Source: Atherinomorus stipes
Lineage: Eukaryota; Chordata; Actinopteri; Atheriniformes; Atherinidae
Reading direction: 5' to 3'
Assembly: GCA_023101725.1 (NCBI GenBank)
Contig: JALJCO010003064.1
Span: 402,357-466,356 of the forward strand
DNA length: 64,000 nucleotides
Shown here: positions 22,925-35,266 of the stretch, piece after piece
How the letters are laid out: each line of letters starts with the position of its first letter
Numbering within the stretch: position 1 is the first letter of the stretch
Program-made: the position numbers and the translations under genes
The notes under the pieces: generated by a model
Seen by the model: only the letters and a program-made list of their open reading frames with translations
What the model was told of the DNA's origin: nothing
The model's database searches: none

Positions 22925-25634
22925 TTAAAGATTTGGGACTAGTGTTGGACACAGGCGAATGTGAATTAGCAGCTATAACCATTGATCAGAATAAGAATGT
23001 ATTATAAGTATTTTTAGCTGTTAACATATGATTGGATCTTCAAAGACATTTGTTGTCTAAACTGTGAACAGAGTCAAGGAAAGGTTTTGCCAAACATATC
23101 TTGTCATGTCAAAATAATCAGCCCCAGACTACTCTGAATCATTTTTATACGATTAATATGGCATTGATTTATTGTCCTGCTCTGGCATGGGGGACAATGA
23201 TGATAAATAAATACAGAAATGGATGCCACAAAAGATGTATGCATGCATGAGAAGATTAATATAGCTATGAACTAAATTGAGGAGGAATAATGAGGCTAAT
23301 AGCTATGGTGAAAAATTACATGACAACAGATAAACATAATAGAGTCAATGAAACGAATCATAATGAACCACATGGCCTAAAAACAGCAGTTTATAAACAT
23401 ATACTGTATGTCAAAGCTTTTTTTGTGTATATGTGTGTGTGTGAGTCTTTGTTATTCCCAGTACAGACAGGTGTAGCTGTAGCCCAGTAAACAGTGGATT
23501 GTATTTCAGGGTCTTGTCTCTGTGCTAAGAATAGTCAGTCAAGCATTTGAAGCGGCAAAATACAGAGAACTGTTCAGTTCACACATACTGTATGACCTTA
23601 GCCCACACACAGGATGATCTGTGTTACTCACGTGGAAACTGTCTTTACACACGCATACACACCACAGATCTCATCTTGAACTCTATTTTGGCCACAGCCT
23701 CCACCCATTCCACTCCCCAGTCTTACATGTATCCCATCTCTTTCTCCTGCAGAACCCTCAGCCCCTGGGGGCACAACAGCCTGCTGGGTTGTCAGGCTGC
23801 AAAGCCCTCTGAGATGGGAGGGATGACAATGCGTGTCCCCAGAGGGATTGACAAGAGACACAAGGGAGAGATTGGAAAACAGAATGGAAGGATGGAGAAT
23901 AAGTGAACAAGACAAGAGAGTGCAAAGGTGGGAAGAGTTATAGTCTGTGATATGCTTTAACCCCATGAGGTAATACAGTATCTGAGTGTAGATAGAGGAG
24001 GTCTAAACCATCTTTCCTTGCCCCACTTCCCTTTTCCTCAAAGTGATAGATTCTCAGGGTGTCCCAGCAGAGATGGAGCACATACAAGTGATATTGTTCA
24101 CTTTAATGCTATCTCTACTACAATTCCCTGATGAGAAAAGGGACAATGAAACTTTATAGTGTGAAGAGAAAAGAGGTTCTGTCTGCTGCCACTGTTTTAG
24201 CCCATATACTGCATAGGGCCTAAAGGCTCAGATAGATACACAGACAGACAGCATGAGGAAGCAATATGGGACACAACAGATAAAAAAAATCTGCCTATTT
24301 GAGAAGTGGAAATATGATGTGAAAGACTACTGTTCACACAAATTCTCATTTAGAAATAGCATCTAACAAGGCAGTAAGCAGAGAAAAACAGTTCCCTCAA
24401 AACATGCAACGAAATATTGCGTGTTTGAGTTTATCTGTACTAGTACATGTGTTTGTGTGTCATTTGCCTCCAGCCTCAGTGCTGGCCGGCCTCTCTCAGG
24501 GGCCCATCTGTGTAACCATAGTGATTGAGCAGTCTCCATCTCTGTGTGTTAATCTAGTCTTCCCTTTGGGCTGCGTGTGTCTATGTGTGTGTCTATGTGT
24601 TAGTTCCTGTAATCTTCCCATAGGCACCAGCACACAGGTTGGATGATGCATTCATTTTAAGAGCTCATTAATTTCCCTTAAACTGCCGCCGGCCAACACC
24701 TACTGTCTGGAGGATACTTGTGTTAGTCCGTGCTTACTTTGTTGTGTGAAGGGCATGGTTACTGCTACTGTGTCACTTGCGTGGATCAGGGTGACACGTA
24801 CAGGCCAGCTGCTAGTTAAACTGAGCTTAAGTAATGTGATATGTAACCAGATACAAACACATGCATGTAGACATGTATTTAAGTTTAGCCCTGATCTACA
24901 GTATTAAGGTAGATGTGAGGTTTATAATAGAGTATCTCTCATGCATCTTTTAATGTATAAATCTGTGCACTCTTTTACATGTTTTAATTGCCAAAAAATT
25001 GAGCAGGTTATATCCAATTTCCTCTCCTGCAACACCTTCAAGTCCAGAAAACAAAATAATTAACAAATCAGTGAAACATTACATACATTTAAACACAAAT
25101 AAATAACTGAAGACATAATGACAAATAAGGGAAAATTAAGACTTTAAATGTTTTTTTTGTTTTTTTTTTAGAGAAAGCTCAAATAAATCTGATGCCAGCA
25201 ACAGATGGCAAAAAAGCTGAAATGTGTCACCTCTTCTTTTAACATCACAGCAAAGAAAGAAAAATGTTTGCCTGCTCCTGCTTGATTCAGGCTATTTTAC
25301 AGTTAAGGCCTTGCAGCAAATGTTTTTACCTATTTGTCACCAATATTCTTTTACTGCATTCATTTTATATATTGCACATGGCAAGACATTATGTCGCAGA
25401 AATGAGCAAACTACCCTTGAGAGATGGTTTGCTCTGTTCAGCTTGGTTGTATGTGTGTCAACATAAATTATACCTTCATAAATGTGCAAGTTACTCAGGC
25501 AAACATTTAGTATATATTTCAGCTTTTGTAATAAAATTGCCCCTCTCCACTTTCACCTGGAGGAGCACTTGCCAGACCACAGGACAGGTTTCATTTTTAC
25601 GTGTCCTGGGGCCCTCAGATGGTGGTCTTATTCT
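22925..25634. other. Anonymous non-coding DNA
   Basis: No supported gene. A good splice-acceptor-like site (CTTTCTCCTGCAG near 23757) precedes a short frame, but no exon or domain can be assigned. TG-rich stretches near 23430 and 24570-24600 are simple sequence. Confidence 0.4.
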
Positions 25635-25745
25635 TAAGCTGGATTTATACTCGCGCGGTGGCTGCGCCCAGTCAGGTCTGCGTAGCTGACACAGAGGTAG
25701 TGTGTGCTTTTACTCGAGCGTAGGGTTACGGCATCATGCTGCAGT

Positions 25746-25883
25746 TTATTTTCCAGATCTGCAGGTGACAACAGGGCTTTTATTGAACATGAAACTCCAC
25801 AGGGTGAATTTTTTTTTCACCCCGATGGTTCGCTTCAGCTCCGGCAGTATTTCCTCTTTTAGAGCAACAATAGCGGCCGACAT
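25746..25883 (-). CDS. Short frame in left arm of fold-back element (45 aa)
   Basis: The ATG at 25881-25883 opens a 45-codon frame that begins MSAAIVALKEEI, continues with KKFTLWSF and ends VVTCRSGK before a TAA. It parallels the frame in the opposite arm, which begins MSAEIVAVKEEI and includes KKIFTLWSF and TVTCRCGK. I do not recognise the peptide. The likeliest reading is a relic of the first exon of an autonomous parent element that was duplicated and inverted when the fold-back formed. Expression is not implied; differences between the arms include non-synonymous changes, and the left arm has an in-frame stop where the right arm continues. Confidence 0.35.
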   Translation of the reverse strand: MSAAIVALKEEILPELKRTIGVKKKFTLWSFMFNKSPVVTCRSGK

Positions 25884-26021
25884 GCATTCATTCATTCAGG
25901 TTGGTCGACGCACACCTCTTCAGACCCGATGTGCATCCTGTGCAGAAGTACTCCCTTGTGATTGGTCAGTGTGGTTATGTGTCTCCGGATGTTTGGGTTT
26001 CGTATCTGAATGAATGAATGC

Positions 26022-26174
26022 ATGTCGGCCGAGATTGTTGCTGTAAAAGAGGAAATAATTGCCGGAGCTAAAGCGAACCATTGGGGTGAAAAAAAGATCT
26101 TCACCCTGTGGAGTTTCTCGGTCGATAACAGCCCTACAGTCACCTGCCGATGTGGAAAAGAAACTGCAGCATGA
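26022..26174 (+). CDS. Short frame in right arm of fold-back element (50 aa)
   Basis: The ATG at 26022 opens a 50-codon frame: MSAEIVAVKEEI, then GEKKIFTLWSF, then PTVTCRCGKETAA and a stop at 26172-26174. About half of its positions match the mirror frame in the left arm once aligned. The CxCG ending might be part of a zinc-binding motif in a longer ancestral protein, but that is a guess. No downstream continuation is visible. Confidence 0.35.
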   Translation: MSAEIVAVKEEIIAGAKANHWGEKKIFTLWSFSVDNSPTVTCRCGKETAA

Positions 26175-26274
26175 TGCCGTAACCCTACACTCAAGTTAAA
26201 GCACACACTGCCTCTGAGTCAGCTACGCAGACCCAACTAGACGCAGATGCCACGCAAGTATGAATCTAGCTTTA

Positions 26275-29200
26275 GGCGATGCTTGATTGTGTTTGCTTTT
26301 ATCAAAGTTCTGCCTGAGGGCCTCAAGAATATAAAAATATTGATTTCTATAGATATGCTCCATATCATCATGCATCCATTGTGGATGACACTATCTTTAA
26401 ATTAGTTGCAAGGTTATTCTTAAATTGTTGAACAATTTGCTCACATCCCTATCCGTCATTAGCCTCTGAAAGACTGTTTCGGAGGCAAGAAACAGTCTTT
26501 AAATCATGTCACAGTTTTTACATCCTTAAATGTTATTGGGACTAGAGGCAAGATTAAAGGTAGAGTTTTGAGTTTCCCTCCTGAAAATGAACGTTAGACC
26601 AATGCAAGTGAAATCCGTCTCAACCGCCTCTACTCTCGTGAGGTGGTGAGTTTGAATGCAACTTCATCTCGCTCCTTCTGTAATTTGCTTTTTCCCTTTG
26701 TTTTCTTCTGGTTGGGACGTTTCTGGAAGGAGATTTCTGTTTATATCGCCAGCCAATGACAAAGCTAAGGGCATGACTCTGTGTGGGAATAAGCTCATGG
26801 GATTAGAGCAGACGCCAGTCACTCAAGGGCTTCGAGATAGTGCACGTTGGAAAACCAGGGCTAATACTAGTTTGGCTTTTACCTGTTTCCGAGCTCTGAA
26901 GGAGAGGCTTGAAGCTAAATAGGCTGATGAACGATGTGGCCATCCGATGTTAAAAAGACACAGCTCGCTAGCCGTTAGCAATTAGCCTTTCAATGACACA
27001 ACGTCACGGGTAGAGTCAGATTGCGGCCAGCTCATTGATTAACGTGTAATCAAAGCAATGAAAAACAACAGCTACAACTAGACCTACTGTTTTGGTCTTG
27101 GTGTGGTGTTATATTGCAAAATTAGCCTACATGAAGTCAAGGTTGTGTCATCAACACTGTCAGCCAGACCTTGTTGAGAACTGCAGGTCTGTAAAAACTC
27201 TGACCAACCCCTGCCTTTCAGCATGGAATTGGTCTCGGCTTGGTCAATGCCTTACGTCTTGGCTGTGTCCCTCCCCTCTCCCCCATCCCCCATATGCACT
27301 GCTCTGCACGCTGCTCACTGTAAACAAATGATTTATTTAACCTTTATTTAACCAGGCAAAAACATTAAGAACAAGATTCTTATTTACAATGCCGGCCTGG
27401 CAGGTGCCATAGGCACCTGTAGGGCAAGTGGGGGAGGGGATATAGCAAACAGACTGCTAACTGCTGCTGTGCCAAAAAAAAAAACCCAAAACAAAACAAA
27501 TCAAAACAACATATAAGGATCAAGTCTTGAAAGGCGTTGACGTTTGATTTTTTACACTGCAGGAGTTGGAGGTGAGTGAATTAAGGCTCTTAGAAACGTG
27601 GTTCCTCATCTATTTACTAGTTAGCTAACAAGCTATCTAGTCGGCTATTATTGATTAACACACGTCCCTGTGCTCTGAGAGTGTGGTTTCGGGTGGTGTG
27701 TTTTTTTTTTTTAAATGTGGCTTGCTCGAACCGTTTTTCCAACATTGCTGACCCTAGCTTCAACATTAGCAATGTTACAGAACCAGCTAACCATTAATTT
27801 GTATTAGCAGATGTTTAATTGACATGTCCAGGAGGAAAGTGGCCACTTCCACAGGGCTTTTGAGCCCCTTTGCTCTCATCCTGCTTTGTTTTTGTGTATA
27901 CTTCAATTTGAGTGATGTAACGCAAGGAAGATACTGAGCTAGCAACTCCTGAACTAATGCTATTGGTGCAGAATCCTTCAGTGCAGATACTGCTGTGGTA
28001 ACCAAATGTAAATATTTTTAGATTTTGGGCCTGTCAAAATTGATAAAACAATTATTTATATGCAATAAAGACTTTTTTTTAAAAGTAAAATTAAGACTTT
28101 TGTTCTGCACCCGTCTAAACATTATGTAAGGGATAATGTATGGAGCACAGGTCATTATCGGGAAATACCTACTGACAGGGCGAATGCAGACCCTGACACA
28201 AACCAGTCATGGCGACTGGAATTTGGCCTAGCACTGGCTATTTCTTTAAGTTGAACTGGGCATTTCCTTCTCTGCTGTTAGCTGTATGCGTCTTACTACT
28301 GGTCTTCTTTTTGTCTTTTTCGTTTTGGAGAGGGTGAATCCTTAAACTCAGCCTGGACCCAGAGCTCAAAATCTCCACACTCACCAAAGATGTTCATATT
28401 AATTGGGAAGTCATCCATTTTTATTCACGAGGTGTTGCTAAGTGCTCACTCGCTTGACTGTTAAGTGACCCGACTACTTGCGATGTGGAGGGATATTAGG
28501 TTAACCATAAAATCACATGTTATAAAAAGAAAAAAAAAAGATCCGTTGCCATTGACAGCTGTCATTATAGGAAAATAATGACCGCTGGAATGTTGGGAAA
28601 ACCCATTCAAGTCAACGGAGCATTCTACAGCATTCTGAAGAGTCATATAATAAGTGGATGTATTACTTTTTTTTTTTAATTAATTGTTTTGATGAAAAAG
28701 TTGCATCTATGGCCTTTGTTGTTCAATTTTGATTTCCCCCTGCAGCTTAATCAGCTGACAAACTGCTGAGGATTCAACACAAAGTTTTATGCTAGTGTAC
28801 TACAAGCGGGAGGTGGTATTGATGAGAAAGCTAGTGTCAGCATGTGGCATTAGATTAAAGGATAAAAAAAAGAATAAAAAAGTGGCAGATGTAGAATGGC
28901 ATGTCTAATGAGCAGGTCCATCTCTGCTTCTGTCTCTTTCCCGTGGGCTGTCTTGAACTCTAAAGAAGAGAGACAACATTATTCTTTCTAACCCAGCTCC
29001 ATTCTGCTACTTAGCTAGGTCTCTGAAAAGGTTTTCCACCAGCGGAGCATCTTCAGAGTCTGCAGGTAAAAAGAATCTGTGCATAGGTTTTCAATGAGGA
29101 CTACAATGAGTATTGACTCTCCCTGTTCTTCCTCATCACTACTTTTTTTCCCTTTTGAATCAGCACAGTGCTAAAACACCTCATCTTTCTCTTCTCCTCT

Positions 29201-31923
29201 CCATCTCTCCCTTTTCCTCAATTTACAGTTCATGAGCACTGAATGCACTTTTATTGAGGATCAGCACGTGTATTAAAACATTTGACTGAAATGACAGTAG
29301 CTGTTCATTAAATTAAATGCTCCTAAAACAAAATAATTAAAGCTAGTTTTTTTCAGTCCTTGCTCCATGGAGGCGGGCAGAGGGCGGGGGTGAAGTTGTG
29401 TTAGAGGCAGATGGAAAAACAATGAAAAAAAAAAAAGAAGCAACGGTTCTGCTGCTGTAATTTTAACTCAAAACAAGTTATTGCGATATAAACGATATCC
29501 CCACATTCTATATTGTGAGTGAAAATGTGTCAATACATTTGAAAATCTCTATAAATTGCCCAGCCCTACAATACATTTCTCTGGAGACTGGACTGGATTC
29601 AATTACAAACAAACAAAGAAACAGACAAAGAAACAAAGAAACAAATAAATAAATAACAGAAAATAAACTGAAAATTGGGAGAATGCATATCATTTATCAT
29701 CCTTATTGTTAAACTTGACAGAAAGTCTTTGCAACTGATGAAACCTTGGGGGGCATTGCTTGACAAATCAGTCGTGCTTGGACCACAAGGATGAGACTTC
29801 TGTGGCAAAAGGACCAAAGAGGTGGCCAGCAAGTTGCCTGACATATCAATCATCTGAGTCCTGTGGGACACAAGGTACATGTAAAGGCACAGGTGGCTGA
29901 AAGGAAGGGCTGGCTGGTTCAGCACACAGAGGGCTGTCAAAAATTTCACTACAAATTTGTCAAATGGTGAATATAAAGCAAAACCACTTATACACAAAAG
30001 ACTGACAGAAAAAGCCTCAGAAAGCAGAAAGAATTTGACAAAAATCTACCCATTTACATTTTGAGAAATGTACTCCAACACAAACACAAATAAATGCAAG
30101 TCTACATAAGCGCACAGGCAGCCTGCCATATGCTTCTGGGCTATTCTAAGACATTGGACCCAAGGGAAATTAAACAATATCAGTAATCTTTTTTCCTGTT
30201 CCCATGAAACTCTCATGACTTGATGTAAGGACTTTAATATTGTTGAGCATTCATAACTGCAGTAGAAAAAAAGACAGGGGAAAGAAAGAGTGGGGAAAAG
30301 GGGAAAAGGGCAGAAAGAAAGCAACTATGCATGAATGCCAGTTTGCTAATATGAATATGTATTGTACTAACAGATGGGCTGACCACAGTCTCAGAAAGTC
30401 CACCATGATTCAATGATAAGAAAAATGTATTTAAATGAATATCAATTTGCATTTCATTGACGCATCAACACCATGTACTTATGTGTGTGTGGCCCAAGCT
30501 CAAAAGCAGATCATTACTTTAAAAATCTGCAGAAAAACCAAACATAATTGCTTGCTTATGTTGTTTTTTCATGGGTCACAAACTTTATATTGTTCCAACA
30601 GTTGGGAAGTCAAATTTTTTTTGCACAACAGTAGGTGATGGCTGGCTTGAAGGTTTATCTGGAGAGATTCAAAAAGAAATAAAATAAACAAATAACACTT
30701 ACTTACAGACAAAGATGCAATATCAATTTTAGGTATGCGGACATAACGACACGTGGTTTGGCTTGATTAATTTATTTGACTTTCTCTTTTTGATGTCGGA
30801 AATGGATTGAAGGTTGTAAAGGATTACAGCTCAATAAAAGGCTGGCATTATGGTGCCCTGTCCTCCACCCACACAAGGATTAGCTTGGCAGAGAGAAATC
30901 CACATTAGCATTGTAGCCTAATAAAACGGCCATCATACAGAGATACATTTAGGAGCAGTGAATATCAATGATTTACTGCATAACACGTTCAGCAAACTGG
31001 TAAATGAAAGTCATGCATCACAGTGACAGAGTATAATCCATCTGTGGGCTGACTGGAGCTCAGCTGGAGTGAGTGGCTAATAAGGAGCATAGTTTAGCAT
31101 TAAAAGAGATTTAGTTTTTCAGGTAAAAACTAAATGGCTTAACCTTTAAAAGTGTAAACAATCTGGAATTCCTTTATGCTTCTCCCAATTTTGAAAGTTT
31201 TTTTTTTTAACTATTAGAATAATCATCATCAATGAGATATTGTAACTTATTATAAATGACAATCAGAAAATTTGCATATAACCAATCAAATCTAAATATC
31301 TAATTAGATTTGTACATTTGTATTCACAAATGTGAACACTGACTTTCCCATTATTTGTGGTTTTCGTTCCATCTGACCATTTTTAACTTTTGCATCCAGA
31401 TGTGATTATGGAGAAATCCTATTGTTTTTTTCCTCCTATCCACGCACACCAAGGAATCTTCAGATAAAACATAACGTGAATGTTTGCTGGCAGTCCAATC
31501 ATAGCAGTGTTTCGCAATCTCATTTAAGTCCATTATGTCTGGTGTGAGCATAGAAAAAGGTCATTACTCTGCCATCTAACAAGCCTAAAACACTTTACTT
31601 TGTGACCTTTATAATTTCTACATCAGACTGTGTCAAGAGTCTACAGATGAATGCTAATGCAAGCAAGAAGCTGTAATTAAATTGTCCACTGGTCCAGCAG
31701 TCAGCCATTTTCCAGTGCTGTTTCAGCTTTTACATTGTTTCCCCCCCATTCTAAAGTGCACTAAACTCATCATGTAATACCCTAAAAGTGCTCGACACTG
31801 CTCAGTGTAGACCACCGCTGTGGCCCAGAGCTAGCAGCAATGAAGTCGACTCAGTATATTAGTGCTAATGTCTAAAGCTTGTTTCTGTCATTTCCTGACC
31901 TGTTGAAAATAGTGAGCCCTAGA
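26275..31923. other. Mostly anonymous DNA with repeat fragments
   Basis: No gene is supported. At 26530-26555 GGGACTAGAGGCAAGATTAA resembles the left end of the TTAA MITE at 12671, suggesting a fragment of that family. At 27333-27415 TTTATTTAACCAGGC and neighbouring bases resemble a common fish interspersed repeat. At 29470-29569 GATATAAACGATAT and the terminal GCCCAGCCCTA look like one end of a hAT element whose other end is missing. Confidence 0.4.
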
Positions 31924-32033
31924 TACAGCGGGGAAAAAAATACTGAACACATCAACTTGTTTCTCAGAAAATATATTTCTCGTAGAGCTACTGACATGAA
32001 ATTTTCACCAGATGTCGGCGACAACCCAAGAAA

Positions 32034-32491
32034 TGCCCTTCGTTCCGCTGGCCAACTTCTTTTACAAGTTCCAAGGATGAAGCTGAAACAGTGGGGCGAC
32101 TACTCGTCCTCAGCTGCTGGGCCGAGATTATGGAACTCACTGCCTCTTTGACATTCGTCTTACCACTGAACCGGGCACTTTTAAATCTAACGAAGGAACT
32201 ACCTTTTTCATCTTCATGTAGTGTTTAACTCAAAATAGTATATTTCTTTAAAAAAATTTTTCTCTTTTATATACCCCTTCCCCCCCCAATTAGCTTGTTT
32301 TAATTTTTTTTTTTTTTTTTTTTTATCTTAATTACTTTGCTCTTAATTTTCCATTATTTAACTCTGCATTTTATGATGTGTTTGCTTGGTTGTCTTGTTG
32401 TCTGTTGCACATGCTGTAAAGCATTTTGTGTATCCATTGGGTATATAAATAATGGGCTATATAAATAACTATATAAACTTGATTTGATTTG
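32034..32491 (+). mobile_element. L2-type LINE 3-prime end nested in the Tc1 remnant
   Basis: The plus strand encodes the last residues of a LINE reverse transcriptase, SFSAAGPRLWNSLPL-like (SSAAGPRLWNSLPL at about 32109-32150), followed by a stop and a 3-prime untranslated region. That region has GTAAAGCATTTTGTGTA and ends TATATAAACTTGATTTGATTTGAT. The Tc1-derived sequence resumes immediately after the tail. A target duplication of no more than a few bases (AAT) is visible. The insert is 458 bp and 5-prime truncated. Confidence 0.8.
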
Positions 32492-32764
32492 ATAATTCAC
32501 ATATACAAAGAAATATGAACATTTATGTCCATCAATTAAGTTATGTAAAGTAGTGAAATGACACAGGGAATAAGTATTCAACACACGAAGAAATGGAGGG
32601 ACAAAAAGATATAAAGAGCCAGGAAAGCTGCTGGAGTCTGGCAATATTTAGAAAAAATCCTGTCCCCTATCAGTGCAAAGTAATATCAGCTGGTTTAGTC
32701 CTGATTGATGCCTTTAAAAAGGTTTCTCATCACCAAGGTGTCAGACAAGAAGCATTGCATGATG

Positions 32765-33525
32765 GGTAAAAGCGAAGAGCTGTCTAAAGACCTATGCAAC
32801 CTTATTATTGCAAAACACACTGAAGGCATTGGTTCCAGGTGCATTTCTAAACTTCTGAAAGTTCCAGTGAGCACCAGTGGGACCATCATCCGGAAGTGGA
32901 AAGAACACGGCATGGTCATAAAGCGGCCACGGCCAGGTGCTCCTCACAAGATTTCAGACAAAGGAGTCAGAACAATAATCAGAAAGGTTCTCCAATAGCC
33001 CAGGACCACTCATGGAGAGCTTCAAAAAGACCTGGAATCAGCAGGTACAGTTGTTTCAAAGAAAACAAGAAGTAATGCACTCAACCGCCATGGCCTTCAT
33101 GCACGCACACCACGCAAGACTCCATTTCTGAAAAAAAAAAAAAAAAAAAACATGTTGATGCTCATTTGAAGTTTGCAACACAGCATCTGGACAAACCTAT
33201 GACATTCTGGAAAACATAGTCTGGTCAGATGAGACCAAAACTGAACTCTTCGGATGTCATAAGACACAACATGTTTGGAGGAGAAACGGCACCGCACTTG
33301 ACCCCAAAAACACCATAGCAACAGTGAAATTTGGAGGTGGGAACATCATGGTGGGGGCTGTTTTTCAGCATGTGGTACTGGCAGACTGAAGGAAAAATGA
33401 ATGGAGAAAAGTAGAGAGACATTCTGGACCAGAATCTGCTGCCATCTGCTGAAGATGAAAAGAGGCTGGATCTTTCAACAAGAGAACGTTCCCAAGCACA
33501 CAGGCTTTGGGCATCTGGCATATAA
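32765..33525 (+). pseudogene. Tc1-like transposase, degraded and 3-prime truncated
   Basis: The frame from the ATG at 32762-32764 region (MGKSEELSKDL) carries the first helix-turn-helix domain (IGSRCISKLLKVPVSTSGTIIRKW) and the GRPR-like linker KRPRPGAPHKIS. A TAG at 32996-32998 interrupts it. Beyond the stop the reading continues as TTHGELQKDLESAGTVVSKKT and NRHGLHARTPRKTP, then a long A run at 33130-33150 shifts the frame. Traces of SGQMRPKLNSS show the catalytic region with its aspartate neighbourhood. The copy ends before the last catalytic motif. It is clearly dead. Confidence 0.85.
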
Positions 33526-34570
33526 GTATTTCTATATTTTTCTATTTAATATTTGAACTTTGTGATGGAATGAGTAGAAAAATCCAAAAATAACCTTTGT
33601 ACAGGTAACTGATTGTAGAAAGCTAAAGCTAATGTTTTCCATGAACAAAACAAAACATTTAGCTAGCTTGTCTCTCATTTCCAACAAACAGCTTGACTTT
33701 CAGTGGTGATAAAAATGCACATCCTAATTGGGAATAAACTGACATTGATCTTCATGAAGCATGAGCATTGAGATGGTAAGAGGATTGTTGTTTAGAAAGA
33801 GTTTACTTCTTCATTTACAAACCCCATGTTATTGATATTATTTGGTTAATTTTTTCACCATTTTTCAAATTCAACTTACATAATTTATTATTCTTTACAT
33901 TATTTATCTACATTATTTAACTTGTATTTAATTTTATGATTTTCCTTCAACAGTAATTTTCCCGACCCAGTATGTATTTACCTTATTTTAATTAAACTAT
34001 CATCTGTCAGTGATTACTGATTAACAAATAGGTTACAGGTTCAAATTTTACTCCATAAATCAAAGTAAATACACAATCAACTGAAATTTTACAAACATTC
34101 ATTATTCAATACAATTTTAACAAGCCCATTATTTGGACCTCTGCTTGAATATCTGGAGTCCCCTAATTGTGGGAATCCAGAGCTTAAGAGGTCACAGTTG
34201 TTCACTTGTATTCAGCTAATGAACTCTTTTGCCAGGACCAAGATGGCAGATATGTTGACATTTTGCAGCAGCAGGTTTTAAAAGTCGATGTGGTATCTGG
34301 CCCATTTATGCTCTTTTTACATACATAAATGGCGACGTCTGTTCCATCACTCTGCTTAGCTGCCTTCATACTTCTATGCGTCTTCTGCCTTCCCATCGTT
34401 CAGAAATCAGTTTGTCCGCTAGGCGGCAGTGCTGCCAGCCTGTCCCTGTGGCCTGACGATGTGATGTCGTAGATATAAGTGTATTTTCGGACACACTCAA
34501 GCAGCCTCTCCTCAAAAACTCCAGCCATGTCTACAGGTGCTCTCTGTTTGTTTGGCATCTTCTCTCTCAG
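33526..34570. other. Anonymous AT-rich DNA
   Basis: No gene or delimited repeat was recognised. The segment has no frame above 65 codons. Confidence 0.4.
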
Positions 34571-35266
34571 GTGCTTTTATTGGGCTATATCACCCTAGGA
34601 GTTTTTGTATTGTCTTTGCTCTGGTTCCTGTTCTTCTTTTCTGGTTTTGCTGGCTGCATATCAGCTGCACAACTCAAAACTGACCAGTGGTATTGCTCTG
34701 TCTTCTGCGTCGAGTATTGGACCAGGAAGTCCCTTGAAAATGCACCTAATTATGTGAATAACCGATGCAGACGACGGACGAAACTGTCCGGGGTTTGTAA
34801 TCAGCTGCTTTCAGGTGGTGCTAAAGAGGCTAGTTTAGCAGCTCGCAGCCTCTCTAGTTCACGTCATCCAGAGAAAGAAATTCAAATCGCGTACTGTGGA
34901 GAGCGCGCCCTTGTGGCCGATTCTGTTGAGAAGAGAGAGCCCGCACTCAAAAACGAAGTCACTTTCACTCTCCGGACTTTCTGGCATGTTTTAACTGAGG
35001 TCCTGTTCCAATACACATGCTTTAACGTGAAAAAGTGGGATTTCTGGGTGATGACTCCTTTAAATGAAGCTGAATCAAAAGAGCAGATTCCATATCAAAT
35101 AGTGACATCCTACAGGTCACATCCACAGGTCACAATATGTATTCAAAATACATGTTGTGCAGATCTTGTTCAACATGCTCCTCAAACAGACAAAATCCTG
35201 CTCTGTGAGGATATGCTGTATTTGCAGTTTGAAAGCAAAGACAGACAAAACAAAGAAGTGAGCTAA
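34571..35266 (+). CDS. Unassigned 231-codon open frame
   Basis: This is the longest open frame in the window outside mobile elements and low-complexity DNA. Its start is a non-ATG (GTG) codon directly after CTCTCTCAG, which looks like a 3-prime splice site, so it could be an internal exon. The first 35 residues are strongly hydrophobic (LLGYITLGVFVLSLLWFLFFF), compatible with a membrane segment or signal anchor. The remainder is mixed, with basic RCRRRTK near residue 65 and no motif I recognise. Cysteines are scattered. No homologue, promoter or splice donor is evident. A chance frame, or antisense of a GC-richer repeat covering 34650-35070, is at least as likely. Confidence 0.2.
   Translation: MLLLGYITLGVFVLSLLWFLFFFSGFAGCISAAQLKTDQWYCSVFCVEYWTRKSLENAPNYVNNRCRRRTKLSGVCNQLLSGGAKEASLAARSLSSSRHPEKEIQIAYCGERALVADSVEKREPALKNEVTFTLRTFWHVLTEVLFQYTCFNVKKWDFWVMTPLNEAESKEQIPYQIVTSYRSHPQVTICIQNTCCADLVQHAPQTDKILLCEDMLYLQFESKDRQNKEVS

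Larger units (their letters stand above)
25635..26274. mobile_element. Fold-back (long inverted repeat) element
   Basis: Arms of about 265 bp (25635-25899 and 26006-26274) are imperfect reverse complements around a 106-bp loop. The outer ends read TAAGCTGGATTTATACT and, inverted, TAAAGCTAGATTCATACT. The inner ends are TGCATTCATTCATTCAG and its exact complement. No target duplication was evident. Each arm contains a related short open frame running away from the loop, annotated separately. Confidence 0.85.
31926..33525 (+). mobile_element. Tc1-like transposon remnant, second family
   Basis: The left terminal repeat begins CAGCGGGGAAAAAAATACTG after a TA (31924-31925). The rest is colinear with a fish Tc1-like element up to about 33525, where homology to the transposase catalytic domain stops. 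The right terminal repeat is absent. An L2 LINE tail interrupts the left untranslated part at 32034-32491. This family differs from the 6316-7428 element in terminal repeat and transposase sequence. Confidence 0.85.

Noticed and set aside
23621..23906. Possible exon after CTTTCTCCTGCAG
   Set aside because: The acceptor-like site is good, but no donor, domain or frame preference supports an exon, and three registers are about equally open.
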